Made by a program: the position numbers and the translations under genes. A stretch of DNA of 64,000 bases, taken from the NCBI GenBank assembly GCA_040766585.1, contig JAXGQE010000003.1, positions 186,001 through 250,000 on the forward strand, in the 5' to 3' direction. This document shows, one piece after another, positions 17,750 to 26,882 of the stretch (within the stretch, counting starts at the first letter, position 1; every line of letters begins with the position of its first letter). The notes beneath the pieces are model-generated. The model made no database searches. It was not told where the DNA came from and saw nothing but the letters and a program-made list of their open reading frames with translations. This DNA comes from JAXGQE01 sp040766585. Its GTDB lineage: Bacteria; Bacillota; SLNR01.

Positions 17750-18723
17750 AAAATGGTGCCAGGATTGTGGCAGGTGTGGATGTAGGGGGTACAAAAACCG
17801 CTGTTGCGGTGGCTGACGAAAATGGGCGAATGCTGGCTCGCTTTCAGACAAAGACCGATGATAATCCTGCAGTTACAGTGAATTGGATTTATTCGGTTCT
17901 CACGGACTGGGGCTCAGAATCAGGTCTTGGTTTTTCTCGAATTTCTGCTGTTGGTGCTGGCTGTCCCGGTCCTCTGGATTATGAGAATGGTGTTATTTTA
18001 AAAGCACCAAACCTGAAACAGTGGAGCGGATATCCTTTACGGTACAAGCTGTCTGAGATCTTGAATCTGCCTGTCTATCTAGAAAATGATGCGGATTTGG
18101 GTGCTATTGGAGAGCATCGCTACGGTGCCGGACAGGGTTTCCGCGATGTCGTTTACATGACCGTAAGCACAGGGATCGGCGGAGGTTTAATCGTTCAAAA
18201 CCAGCTATTGCGCGGGGTCGGGAACAGTGCCGGCGAGATCGGTCATATGACCATTGATCCTCATGGACCGATATGCGGCTGTGGGAACCTTGGCTGCCTT
18301 GAAGCGTTGGCCTCAGGGACGGCGATTGTCCGTGTTGCCCAGGAGAAAATGAAAGAAGGTTGGCAACCGAATTTTGAGGGGATGGGTGACTCTGTAACAG
18401 CAAAATCTATTGCAGCGATGGCTGAAAAAGGGGACTGTATCGCTGAGAAAATTATTCACCAGGCCATGACCTATCTCGGCATTGGTGTTGCAAATGTAAT
18501 CACAATCCTCAGTCCTGAAGCTGTAATAATCGGTGGAGGTATTGCAAATCTAGGCCAACGCATGTTTGAACCGGTCCAGAAAGAAGTTTCAATGCGAGTC
18601 AAACTCGTTCCATTCGAAAAGATTTCCATCCGATCAGCAATGCATTTAGATGATGCCGTCCTGTTCGGAGGTATATACTTGGCTCTTCATGAAAATATGC
18701 ATCAGAATTCTCGCAAGGAGTGA
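17746..18723 (+). CDS. ROK family protein (glucokinase-like sugar kinase)
   Basis: 325 residues. ATP-binding GVDVGGTKTAVAV is at the N-terminus, then GAGCPGPLD, NDADLGAIGEHRYGAG, the GEIGHM motif and the zinc-binding CGCGNLGCLEAL near residue 180. There is no N-terminal HTH, so it is a kinase rather than a repressor. Glucose or another hexose/amino-sugar is the likely substrate. The GTG start at 17746 overlaps the previous stop (GTGA), and the next gene starts a few bases past its stop. Confidence 0.88.
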   Translation: MKNGARIVAGVDVGGTKTAVAVADENGRMLARFQTKTDDNPAVTVNWIYSVLTDWGSESGLGFSRISAVGAGCPGPLDYENGVILKAPNLKQWSGYPLRYKLSEILNLPVYLENDADLGAIGEHRYGAGQGFRDVVYMTVSTGIGGGLIVQNQLLRGVGNSAGEIGHMTIDPHGPICGCGNLGCLEALASGTAIVRVAQEKMKEGWQPNFEGMGDSVTAKSIAAMAEKGDCIAEKIIHQAMTYLGIGVANVITILSPEAVIIGGGIANLGQRMFEPVQKEVSMRVKLVPFEKISIRSAMHLDDAVLFGGIYLALHENMHQNSRKE

Positions 18724-18728
18724 TAGGA

Positions 18729-19643
18729 ATGGCTTTCCAAAATTTAACGGTGATTGATTATCATGCGCATTTTCCTTTCGGACGTCGAGGCGGAACTCAA
18801 AACGAGGTTCTGTTAGAATACAATCGCAGACGGCAAGAAAGGTTTCGAAAGGAATGGGACTTTCCAGAACCGGAGTTCTCCGGAGAATCCAAGGAGAAGA
18901 TTGCGGAACGCTGGGTCCAGGAATTGCATAAATACGGCCTTCGGCATGTCGTTTTTATGACGGGGGGCGGAAATGATGCTTTGGCAGAGATCGTGAGTTT
19001 GTATCCGGATCAATTCTCAGGATTTGCCCATCACGATTTGGCAGCTCCCGATTCCGCTCAGGAATTGAAGCGGTCCGTAGAGAAACTGAACCTAAAGGGA
19101 TTCAAAATCCTGGCCCCGAGGCTGACAGTGTCATTCGACGATCCCTCTTTGATACCGGTCTGGGAGTATTGTGCCGAGAAGGAACTGCCTCTGATGATTC
19201 ATTTCGGACTTCTTGGCACCGGAGGTGGGATTGCGCATCATCCCATGATCAGCCCACTGTCTATTTTCAATGTCGCGCATCAGTTCCCGGAAATCCCTAT
19301 TGTCGTTCCCCATTTTGGATGCGGCTACTGGCAGGAACTGCTGCATTTATGCTGGAGTTGTCCCAATGTGTATGTGGATACATCCGGTTCCAATCAATGG
19401 ATGCGGTGGATGCCGTATGAACTGACTTTGGAAAGTTTGTATCGCAAAGCGTATGAAACTGTCGGTTCAGAGCGCATCGTCTTTGGTACAGATTCAAGTT
19501 GGTTTCCACGAGGCTTTTCGATTCGCTATCTTCAAGATCAGTATCGTGTCTGCCAATGGATTGGCATGAAAGACGAAGACATAGAGAATATTTTTGTCAA
19601 TAATGCAGCGCACCTTTTGAAATTTCCCAGAGAAATCAGATAG
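18729..19643 (+). CDS. amidohydrolase family protein (Amidohydro_2 type)
   Basis: About 304 residues of a TIM-barrel amidohydrolase: DYHAHFPFG at the N-terminus (metal-binding HxH), an internal MIHFGLLG, VPHFGCGYW and a late FGTDSSWFPRG with the catalytic Asp. This resembles the ACMSD / amidohydrolase-2 group, which includes decarboxylases and hydrolases. The ATG at 18729 is spaced correctly from AAGGAG; a GTG at 18720 is in frame but overlaps the RBS. It ends the transporter-MBL-ROK run. Confidence 0.82.
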   Translation: MAFQNLTVIDYHAHFPFGRRGGTQNEVLLEYNRRRQERFRKEWDFPEPEFSGESKEKIAERWVQELHKYGLRHVVFMTGGGNDALAEIVSLYPDQFSGFAHHDLAAPDSAQELKRSVEKLNLKGFKILAPRLTVSFDDPSLIPVWEYCAEKELPLMIHFGLLGTGGGIAHHPMISPLSIFNVAHQFPEIPIVVPHFGCGYWQELLHLCWSCPNVYVDTSGSNQWMRWMPYELTLESLYRKAYETVGSERIVFGTDSSWFPRGFSIRYLQDQYRVCQWIGMKDEDIENIFVNNAAHLLKFPREIR

Positions 19644-19649
19644 GGAGAC

Positions 19650-20018
19650 ATGAATGTGAATAATCGCAGCATCATAGAGGGAGGAATTATTGCTTTTTTG
19701 CTTTCTTTCCTCGCTGGAATAATTGTTGTTCTTTTTTTAGGTGGGATCTCAGCCGGGTTTTTGGCTGTCATTCTTGTAGGGGTCAACTGGCTTTGCTTGC
19801 TGGCGGGAGGCTGGTGGGCATCGACGCGGGCTAAAAAGATCGGGCTGTTCCACGGAGCTCTGTCAGGGCTGGTTTATGTCAACATATCCATCCCTTTGAA
19901 CATTTTTTTGAAAAATACGCAGGAACTGAGTATACCGATTGTTTTGGTATCCCTTCTAAATAGTACTTTATGGGGGGCCATTGGCGGGTTTTTGGCGGAG
20001 CGAAAGTACAAACGATGA
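19650..20018 (+). CDS. TIGR04086-like small membrane protein
   Basis: 122 residues with four hydrophobic segments (IIAFLLSFLAGIIVVLFLGG; LAVILVGVNWLCLLAGGWW; LSGLVYVNISIPLNIFL; IPIVLVSLLNSTLWGAIGG) and a charged C-terminus. It resembles the TIGR04086 membrane proteins of Firmicutes, which have no established function. The ATG comes 6 bp after the amidohydrolase stop with GGGAGA upstream, so it may be co-transcribed with it. Confidence 0.65.
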   Translation: MNVNNRSIIEGGIIAFLLSFLAGIIVVLFLGGISAGFLAVILVGVNWLCLLAGGWWASTRAKKIGLFHGALSGLVYVNISIPLNIFLKNTQELSIPIVLVSLLNSTLWGAIGGFLAERKYKR

Positions 20019-20043
20019 AAGTGTGTTGAAAGGAGGTTTTTCC

Positions 20044-21138
20044 ATGAGCCTGACATGTGGACTGGTTGGACTTCCCCTCAGTGGAAAGACAACACTGTTC
20101 AATCTATTGACCAAAGCCAATGCTGAAACGTCCAGTTTTCTGACAGGAAAAACAGAGACGAATCGAGGGACTGCATTTATTCCGGATGAGCGGATCGACT
20201 ATCTTTCGAATTTGTATCTTCCTCGCAAAACCACATACGCCAAGATAGAATATGTGGATGTGCCTGGTTTGAAAAAAGAAGGCGACACCGGTCGCCGTGG
20301 GGCCAATCAATTCTTGACTACAATCAGAGATGTGGATGCTCTAGTATACGTTCTTCGGGTTTTCGGGGATCCGGGGATAGAACATGTGGATGGGGTGTTG
20401 GACCCATACCGGGACTGGAATACCATTGAAATGGAATTGCTGATAGCAGATCTGGATATTATTGAACGAAATATCGAACGCATTAAAAATGGACGAAAGA
20501 TCACCAAGGAGAACCAGTTACTCCTGGATGTTTTGACCCGCTGCCAAGAAACACTTGAGGCAGGCATCCCGATACACACCCTGGCTTTTAATGACCAGGA
20601 GAGTGCTGTCCTGCAAGGGTACTCATTCTTCACTGGAAAACCCTATTTGGTTGTTGCCAATGTGGATGATGAGCAGCTATTAGCCAACGATTACAAAGGG
20701 AAGAAGCAGCTGATGGACAAGGCGAAAGAAGTACAGGTCCCACTGGTAGAATTAAGTGCAAAGATAGAAGTGGAGATTGATCAGCTGGACCACCAAGATA
20801 AGCAACTTTTTATGGACGAGCTGGGGATCACTGTACCGGGGATTAATCTATTGGCGCAAGCAACATACGGCTGTTTAGGATTAACTTCATTTTTCACGGT
20901 GGGAGACGATGAAGTCAAGGCATGGACCATCGAGCGCGGGATCAACGCCAAGAAAGCAGCCGGTAAAATTCATTCAGATATCGAAAAAGGTTTTATCCGG
21001 GCTGAGGTAATCGGCTATGATGACTTGCATAAATGCGGAAATGCTCAAAAAGCAAAGGAACAAGGACATTATCGTCTTGAAGGGAAAGAGTATATTGTTC
21101 TGGATGGAGACATCATCAATTTCCGATTTAATGTTTGA
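20044..21138 (+). CDS. ychF: redox-regulated ATPase YchF
   Basis: 364 residues, full length for YchF/OLA1. The P-loop is GLPLSGKTTLFNLL near residue 9, followed by the switch DVPGLKKEG. A coiled-coil insertion lies in the middle, and a C-terminal TGS-like domain contains TWTIERGxxAxxAAGxIH and YIVLDGDIINFRFNV. YchF binds ATP rather than GTP and associates with ribosomes. The ATG at 20044 has AAGGAGG upstream. A perfect 30-bp palindrome follows the gene. Confidence 0.92.
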   Translation: MSLTCGLVGLPLSGKTTLFNLLTKANAETSSFLTGKTETNRGTAFIPDERIDYLSNLYLPRKTTYAKIEYVDVPGLKKEGDTGRRGANQFLTTIRDVDALVYVLRVFGDPGIEHVDGVLDPYRDWNTIEMELLIADLDIIERNIERIKNGRKITKENQLLLDVLTRCQETLEAGIPIHTLAFNDQESAVLQGYSFFTGKPYLVVANVDDEQLLANDYKGKKQLMDKAKEVQVPLVELSAKIEVEIDQLDHQDKQLFMDELGITVPGINLLAQATYGCLGLTSFFTVGDDEVKAWTIERGINAKKAAGKIHSDIEKGFIRAEVIGYDDLHKCGNAQKAKEQGHYRLEGKEYIVLDGDIINFRFNV

Positions 21139-21170
21139 TGGAACCAATAATGAATAGAATGGAGTTTAAG

Positions 21171-21200
21171 CAAAGGGGTTGTCAGCTGACAACCCCTTTG
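21171..21200. terminator. bidirectional terminator hairpin
   Basis: A 30-base perfect palindrome (arms of 15) between convergent genes ychF (+) and the conserved unknown gene (-), with T-rich sequence after it on the plus strand. Confidence 0.75.
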
Positions 21201-21212
21201 TTTCTTAAGGAT

Positions 21213-22016
21213 CTATTTCATAAAATCGCAGGGATCCTCACATGAAGCGCAAGGACGTTTTGAATCGTTTAGAGCCGGTTCCCCTTTGATCGTATTCTTA
21301 ATGAATAAGAATGCATTTTTGATGTCTTCGTCATCACCGGAAATTGCAATGGTAACTGCCCCGGCGGAATCTCCCGATCCACCCGAACTAAAGTGGACAG
21401 CTTCCACATCGAACAAAATATCGAAAGATTCCAACTCGGTAATAACCTCAGCATCGGGTATCGCCCAGAGAGAGCAGCGCATGCCCAGCGAATAATCCCA
21501 GTCAAACATGCCACCTGCCTCCGCTGCTTCCAGAACAGAAGGGACTAGCTTTTCCAGCCCGATTGGAACAATGAGTTTAGATTTGCGGGCTGCCAGGATG
21601 GGGTATGCGCCGCCAATTGTGCCGCCAACCGGACTAGCAACCATCACACCCACATAACCATCCGTGTCGACTGCATTTCCTCCTTTGATATACACATCAT
21701 TATTGGTAAACTCTTTTAATAAATCTGCACCTGATTTTGTAGTGGGTTTTCCCTTCTCCAGGCAAAGAGGAATATTGTCTTTCCGATTTTCTGCTGCAGT
21801 TAGACAGTGGAGGCCTTTGTTTACTAATCCAAATGTGTAATTGGCTTTATCAATTTTGGTATGTGTCAATTCTTCTACCACATACCCGTTGGTCGTTCCT
21901 CCTCCCACAATAATCCGCCCATCTTCCAGGGCATTTTTGACCCATGGATGGGCAGCTACTGCTTTGGCAATTAATCGTTTTGATTCGGCAGAAGTCAGTG
22001 TTATGAGCGCCTTCAT
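21213..22016 (-). CDS. conserved protein of unknown function with C-terminal Cys cluster
   Basis: 267 residues. I do not recognise a named family. Visible features: an N-terminal LTSAESKRLIAKAVA segment, glycine-rich GRIIVGGGTTNGYV near residue 40, ASPVGGTIGGAYPIL in the middle, HFSSGGSGDSAGAV near residue 220, and a C-terminal CASCEDPC cluster that could hold a metal or Fe-S centre. The ATG at 22016 follows GGGAGGAAT. It is a single gene facing ychF across a shared terminator. Its upstream region is bordered by the insertion-sequence block. The glycine-rich loops suggest a small-molecule-binding enzyme (inference only). Confidence 0.6.
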   Translation of the reverse strand: MKALITLTSAESKRLIAKAVAAHPWVKNALEDGRIIVGGGTTNGYVVEELTHTKIDKANYTFGLVNKGLHCLTAAENRKDNIPLCLEKGKPTTKSGADLLKEFTNNDVYIKGGNAVDTDGYVGVMVASPVGGTIGGAYPILAARKSKLIVPIGLEKLVPSVLEAAEAGGMFDWDYSLGMRCSLWAIPDAEVITELESFDILFDVEAVHFSSGGSGDSAGAVTIAISGDDEDIKNAFLFIKNTIKGEPALNDSKRPCASCEDPCDFMK

Positions 22017-22203
22017 AGATAATTCCTCCCTAAGTGTATGTAAGTGATGTTTCACCCATTCTTCATCCGTAAAGATGAATCCTTCCTGCCCAGGATTGGT
22101 TGAATGCTCTGAAGATGAAATGTATCAATATTGCATGGCGTTTTTATGGGAGACAACTTTTCTCTCATTGGATATGTGAAATTTAATATTGTCAAAAGCC
22201 AAG

Positions 22204-22220
22204 ATTTAAAGAAAAGTTCA
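22204..22220 (+). repeat. 17-bp target-site duplication, left copy (tandem ISNCY dimer)
   Basis: The sequence ATTTAAAGAAAAGTTCA immediately left of ISNCY copy A is repeated exactly at 26782-26798, immediately right of copy B. The two IS copies and everything between them therefore behave as one insertion. Confidence 0.9.
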
Positions 22221-22432
22221 TGTCAATAACTTGAGAAAATGTCACCTAGAATTGGTTTAATTAACTTGAGAAAATGTCACCCCCGGATACAGGAATATGG
22301 GGCTCTGCCCCACACCCCGCCCTGCCGGGAAGCGAGGGCCTGCCGACAGACCCCCGCAAAAAGGGTTTGAATGGACGAGGGAATCAAGGGTCAAGATGAA
22401 CTCGTGGGACTCCGCCCTTGATTCCCGCATAA

Positions 22433-23773
22433 TCAGGCATATTCTTTGAGGAAGATGTCTTCAAGGATTTGGATGATATCCCGGTTGCTTTCATCAAAAG
22501 TGATCCTTGGCCAGGCGATGTGGCCGTATTTGAAGTAATGTTCATCGGGAAGAGAAGTATAGATCTGACGAGCAGGAGCCTTAGGTTTGGGATTTTTTTT
22601 CGGCTTGATAAAGGGGATCACCTGGTAAAAATGCTGATGATGCTGCACCTTAATACCAAAAGCCGGACTGATAAGGACACGGACCGGAGTTTTGGGAGCC
22701 AGGCAGCTCAGACGGATCTGGAAATGGCGATGAGAAAAAGAGAAGACATGGCCTGCGTCAATGATGCGCTGGTGTTTGACACAAAGGGTGTGATCCACCA
22801 ATGTGGAGTCGGGAACATCCCTAAAAGCGGAATCCAGTTCAAGAGGAGCCACTGCAAAACGCTCGTTGAAACGTTTGATGTAGGCAGGGAGGAAGGCATT
22901 GGCGTCACCGATATTTGTGATACCGCGATTTTAAACTCGACGGGGAGACGGCTTTGGAGAGTGTCCCAGAGTTTTTCCACTCGTCCTTTGGCCTGGGGTG
23001 AACGTGCTTTATGCATGGTGATACCCAGTTCATCCATCGCCCGGCTGAATTGGGTGTGTGGGATCTGCTGGCCGTCAAGCTGATCCTGGATGGAGAGGAG
23101 GCGGCTTTGGGTGAGACAAATATGGAGTGGCGGTCCGTGTAGAGGCTGACAGGAATACCGCAGTTGAGAAGCATTTGTCGGGCAACAGCAAAGTACCCCA
23201 TCAGGCATTCATGGGGGGTTAGAAAAGCTCCCACAATCTCACCGGTGGCATCGTCAACGGCGCCGTGGAGAGTAAACTTTGTGGGTGGAAAACCATTCAA
23301 AGGGAGTGGCATCCATCTGAATCAGAGCCCTGCGGGCCTTGCGCTTGCGGCGGTGGTGGGATTTGCGTTTGCGCCTCTTTTTGGGGACTTGCTAGTCCGG
23401 CTTCCGTGAGGATTTTGTACAAGGGAGTATAGCTGATGTGAATCTGTTCATGCTCTGCCAGGAGTTCCTGAAAGTGAGTAAAGTTCGCGTTGATGAAAGG
23501 CTCCTGTCCTTTGAGACGAATGATGGCAGCCTTGAGCTGGTCGGTCACTGCGTGAGAAGGTTTACGCCCGGTATTGCTGTGAATGAGGGATTCTGGTCCC
23601 TGTTGTTGCACTCCTTTTTTCAGTCTTTTGATTTGGCGCTCACTTAAATCTAGATCTTCCGCAGCTTCCTGGATCGTCACCTTACCTTCGATGACAAGGG
23701 ATAGTACTTTAAATCTATTCAGTTGTTTTGGGTCATGAGAAATCGCACCTCGTCCATAGTGACATTTTATCAA
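22433..23773 (-). pseudogene. ISNCY-family transposase, frameshifted (copy A)
   Basis: Reading starts at a TTG at 23773 within the right inner repeat. Segments in order: a helix-turn-helix region (EAAEDLDLSERQIKRLKKG), a linker with TGRKPSHAV, an integrase core (TLHGAVDDATGEIVGAF, then SLYTDRHSIFV, then ARSPQAKGRVEKLWDTL with the catalytic Glu) and a beta-rich C-terminus ending at 22433. They lie in different frames, with indels mainly in G, C and A runs. An intact protein would be about 446 residues. Confidence 0.85.
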
Positions 23774-23805
23774 GTTAATTATTGAGGTACATTATCACAA
23801 GTTAA

Positions 23806-25164
23806 CCAAACTGAAATAATAAGTGCAAAATTCATAGGGAACCAGGCAATAGCTACTCTTTGTACCAATGATTGATCAAAAATGATGAGTGTGCCGGCTG
23901 TCAGGCCGGCGAAGCCGGACGAAGTCTTTACCCTTGACAGCCTATCCGTCTAAAACCCTATTTGGGACCGTCGTGCATAGCACGGCGGAGCGCCTCCCGG
24001 CGGGCGGGTGTGGGCAGAGCCCACAATCATGATAGTAAAGCCAGTTGTGCTGCAAATGCCTCCTGTGCCGACAGATAGTCCAAAATACGCCTGGGCAAGG
24101 AATTGATCCAGTTCTGAATACGCAGCAATACTTCATTGCTCAGAGCATCCAGCGCCCGGCCTTTGGGGAGAAATCTGCGAATCAGTCCGTTGACATTCTC
24201 ATTGGATCCCTGTTCTCCGGAACAATATGGATGGGCATAAAAGATCATGGTTCGCTTCTTCCGGTATGATCGGTCTTTCCATCTGAGATGTGAAAGCAAA
24301 CTCGGAACCGTTATCGCTGGTGATCGACTTGAAGATCTGCGAAAAACGCTCCCCGTAGGTGCAAGCCATTTCATCGAGGGCCTGCACCACGGAGGCGGCC
24401 GTTCTATCCGCTAGCTTGACAATCAGCGCCTGGCGAGTCATGCGTTCTACCATAGTGAACAATACAGATCCTTTCGCTCGTGTCCTAAGCAATGTATCCA
24501 TTTCCCAGTGACCAAACTCTCGCCGTTCGTTGATGAAAGCTTCCGCAGATCAATACTGTTCTCCGAGTACTCTCTCGGATGGGCGGTGCCGGCGCCGACG
24601 CCGTACCTGCAGATGCAGATCCAAAGGCTTTACCGACTCAGACCCATGCGAATGTATGTATAGAGCGTTCTGGTTGTGACCGATGGGTGCTGCATCATTC
24701 CCTGCCGCCGGAGATAACCGACAGCAGCATCCGGGGACCACTTGTTTGTCAGAATCAAGTCCTCGATGGTCTGGAGCAAGGGAGTTATGTCAGCAAGTTT
24801 TGAGCGTGCGGCCGCAATTCTTGCGGGCTCTGACATACTTTCTGGGCTGAGTCCGCATAGTATACTTTGCGCACCTTCAAAAGAGTATCCATCTGGTCAA
24901 CAGAATTACGTTTGAGCTCGCGATAGATGGTCGAGACATCCCGGCTCAGTGCCTGTGCAATGGCTGCTACATTCACTTTGAGGGCTACCATGGCTTGAAT
25001 CTGGCCTCGCTCTGTCTCTGAAAGATGTTTATAACATCTTACTTTTGTGGTAAAATGAGTTTGACTCATAGGTCACCTCCGATTAATGTTTGTGTAGTAG
25101 CTACATTATATCTGGAGTGCCTATGAGTTGTCATTTCTTATTGCACTTGATTTTTCAATTCAGC
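23806..25164 (-). mobile_element. IS30-family element inserted in the right end of ISNCY copy A
   Basis: About 1359 bp with imperfect terminal inverted repeats sharing CTGAA and AAGTGCAA blocks. It is flanked by a 13-bp direct repeat TATCACAAGTTAA (23793-23805 and 25165-25177) that is part of the ISNCY right terminus. This places its arrival after that of copy A. It carries one transposase gene on the minus strand, broken. Confidence 0.75.
24027..25069 (-). pseudogene. IS30-family transposase, frameshifted
   Basis: N-terminal part from 25069 has the IS30 pattern: YKHLSETERGQIQAMVALK, then an HTH (VAAIAQALSRDVSTIYRELKRN). Downstream pieces in other frames carry DLILTNKWSPDAAVGYL, RMTRQALIVKLADRTA, ITSDNGSEFA (second catalytic Asp), YCSGEQGSNENVNGLIRRFLPKG (catalytic Glu region) and a C-terminus ending at 24027. 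At least three frame changes interrupt it. Confidence 0.83.
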
Positions 25165-25182
25165 TATCACAAGTTAAACACA

Positions 25183-25200
25183 ACCCATGGTATTTTCCCC
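25183..25200. repeat. 18-bp spacer between tandem ISNCY copies A and B
   Basis: ACCCATGGTATTTTCCCC joins the right end of copy A to the left end of copy B. It does not equal the 17-bp target duplication flanking the pair, but its length matches the duplications made by this element here (17 and 18 bp). It may be flank carried from a donor site. Confidence 0.7.
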
Positions 25201-26781
25201 TGTCAATAACTTGAGAAAATGTCACCTAGAATTGGTTTAATTAACTTGAGAAAATGTCACCCCCGGATACAGGGAATATGGGGCTCTGCCCCACACCCCG
25301 CCCTGCCGGGAAGCGAGGGCCTGTACGACAGACCCCCGCAAAAGGGTTTGAATGGACGAGGGAATCAAGGGTCAAGATGAACTCGTGGGACTCGCCCTTG
25401 ATTCCCGCATAATCAGGCATATTCTTTGAGGAAGATGTCTTCAAGGATTTGGATGATATCCCGGTTGCTTTCATCAAAAGTGATCCTTGGCCAGGCGATG
25501 TGGCCGTATTTGAAGTAATGTTCATCGGGAAGAGAAGTATAGATCTGACGAGCAGGAGCCTTAGGTTTGGGATTTTTTTTCGGCTTGATAAAGGGATCAC
25601 CTGGAAAAATGCTGATGATGCTGCACCTTAATACCAAAGGCCGGACTGATAAGGACACGGACCGGAGTTTTGGGAGCCAGGGCAGCCTGAAGGATCTGGA
25701 AATGGCGATTAGAAAAGAAAAGACATGGCCTGCGTCAATGATGCGCTGGTGTTTGACACAAAGGGTGTGATCCACCAATGTGGAGTCGGGAACATCCCTA
25801 AAAGCGGAATCCGGTTCAAGAGGAGCCACTGCAAAACGCTCGTTGAAACGTTGATGTAGGCAGGGAGGAAGGCATTGGCGTCACCGATATTTGTGATACC
25901 GGCGATTTTAAACTCGACGGGGAGACGGCTTTGGAGAGTGTCCCAGAGTTTTTCCACTCGTCCTTTGGCCTGGGGTGAACGTGCTTTATGCATGGTGATA
26001 CCCAGTTCATCCATCGCCCGGCTGAATTGGGTGTGGGGATCTGCTGGCCGTCAAGCTGATCCTGGATGGAGAGGAGGCGGCTTTGGGTGAGACAAATATG
26101 GAGTGGCGGTCCGTGTAGAGGCTGACAGGAGATACCGCAGTTGAGAAGCATTTGTCAGGCAACAGCAAAGTACCCCATCAGGCATTCATGGGGTTAGAAA
26201 GGCTCCCACAATCTCACCGGTGGCATCGTCAACGGCGCCGTGGAGAGTAAACTCTCAGGGGTGGAAACCATTCAAAGGGAGTGGCATCCATCTGAATCAG
26301 AGTACCCCTGCGGCCTTGCGCTTGCGGCGGTGGGATTTGCGTTTGCCTCTTTTTGGGACTTGCTAGTCCGCCTTCCGTGAGGATTTTGGTGTACAAGGAG
26401 TATAGCTGATGTGAATCTGTTCATGCTCGCCGGAGTTCCTGAAAGTGAGTAAAGTTCGCGTTGATGAAAGGCTCCTGTCCTTTGAGACGAATGATGGCAG
26501 CCTTGAGCTGGTCGGTCACTGCGTGAGAAGGTTTACGCCCGGTATTGCTGTGAATGAGGGATTCTGGTCCCTGTTGTTGCACTCCTTTTTTCAGTCTTTT
26601 GATTTGGCGCTCACTTAAATCTAGATCTTCCGCAGCTTGCTGGATCGTCACCTTACCTTCGATGACAAGGGATAGTACTTTAAATCTATTCAGTTGTTTT
26701 GGGTCATGAGAAATCGCACCTCGTCCATAGTGACATTTTATCAAGTTAATTACGAGGTGACATTATCACAAGTTAAACACA
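25201..26781 (-). mobile_element. ISNCY/IS1202-type element copy B
   Basis: 1581 bp from TGTCAATAACTTG to AAGTTAAACACA, in the same orientation as copy A. It has the same double-motif ends. The flanks are the 18-bp spacer on the left and the 17-bp target duplication on the right. It lies directly upstream of the guaB promoter region. Confidence 0.87.
25413..26744 (-). pseudogene. ISNCY-family transposase, frameshifted (copy B)
   Basis: Same protein as in copies A and C, starting at a TTG at 26744 (HTH part QAAEDLDLSERQIKRLKKG). It is interrupted by several indels, including lost bases around 26390-26430 and 26030-26040, different in position from those of copy A. The C-terminal half with HARSPQAKGRVEK and FVSNTSASL-type out-of-frame sequence ends at 25413. 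Not functional as sequenced. Confidence 0.83.
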
Positions 26782-26798
26782 ATTTAAAGAAAAGTTCA
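26782..26798 (+). repeat. 17-bp target-site duplication, right copy
   Basis: Exact repeat of 22204-22220, adjoining the right end of ISNCY copy B. Confidence 0.9.
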
Positions 26799-26818
26799 TG
26801 GTATTCATCATAATAATA

Positions 26819-26827
26819 TGGTATAAT
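26819..26827 (+). promoter_or_regulatory. extended -10 promoter of guaB
   Basis: TGGTATAAT (extended TGn plus consensus TATAAT), about 55 bases before the guaB start and 21 bases after the IS target duplication. No good -35 is present, which fits an extended -10 promoter. The insertion left it intact. Confidence 0.7.
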
Positions 26828-26882
26828 GTTGAAAATTTATCGGAATACCTCGGTTTGAAGAACCTAAAATAGGGGGGATAGC

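Larger units (their letters stand above)
22221..25182 (-). mobile_element. ISNCY/IS1202-type element copy A, split by an IS30-type element
   Basis: Left end TGTCAATAACTTGAG at 22221. Right end AAGTTAAACACA ends at 25182 but is cut off by the IS30-type insertion at 23806-25164. Both ends carry two copies of an AACTTGxGAxAATGTCAC motif, about 20 bp apart at the right end and about 40 bp apart at the left, as nested terminal repeats. The remaining IS sequence is about 1.6 kb and closely matches copies B and C. The transposase gene runs on the minus strand and is frameshifted. Confidence 0.85.

Noticed and set aside
22469..23083. Long plus-strand frames inside the ISNCY copies
   Set aside because: They are antisense to the transposase, recur in all copies and show no family motifs.
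22204..26798. Composite transposon carrying cargo genes
   Set aside because: Between the two ISNCY copies only the IS30-type element and an 18-bp joint are present; there is no passenger gene.
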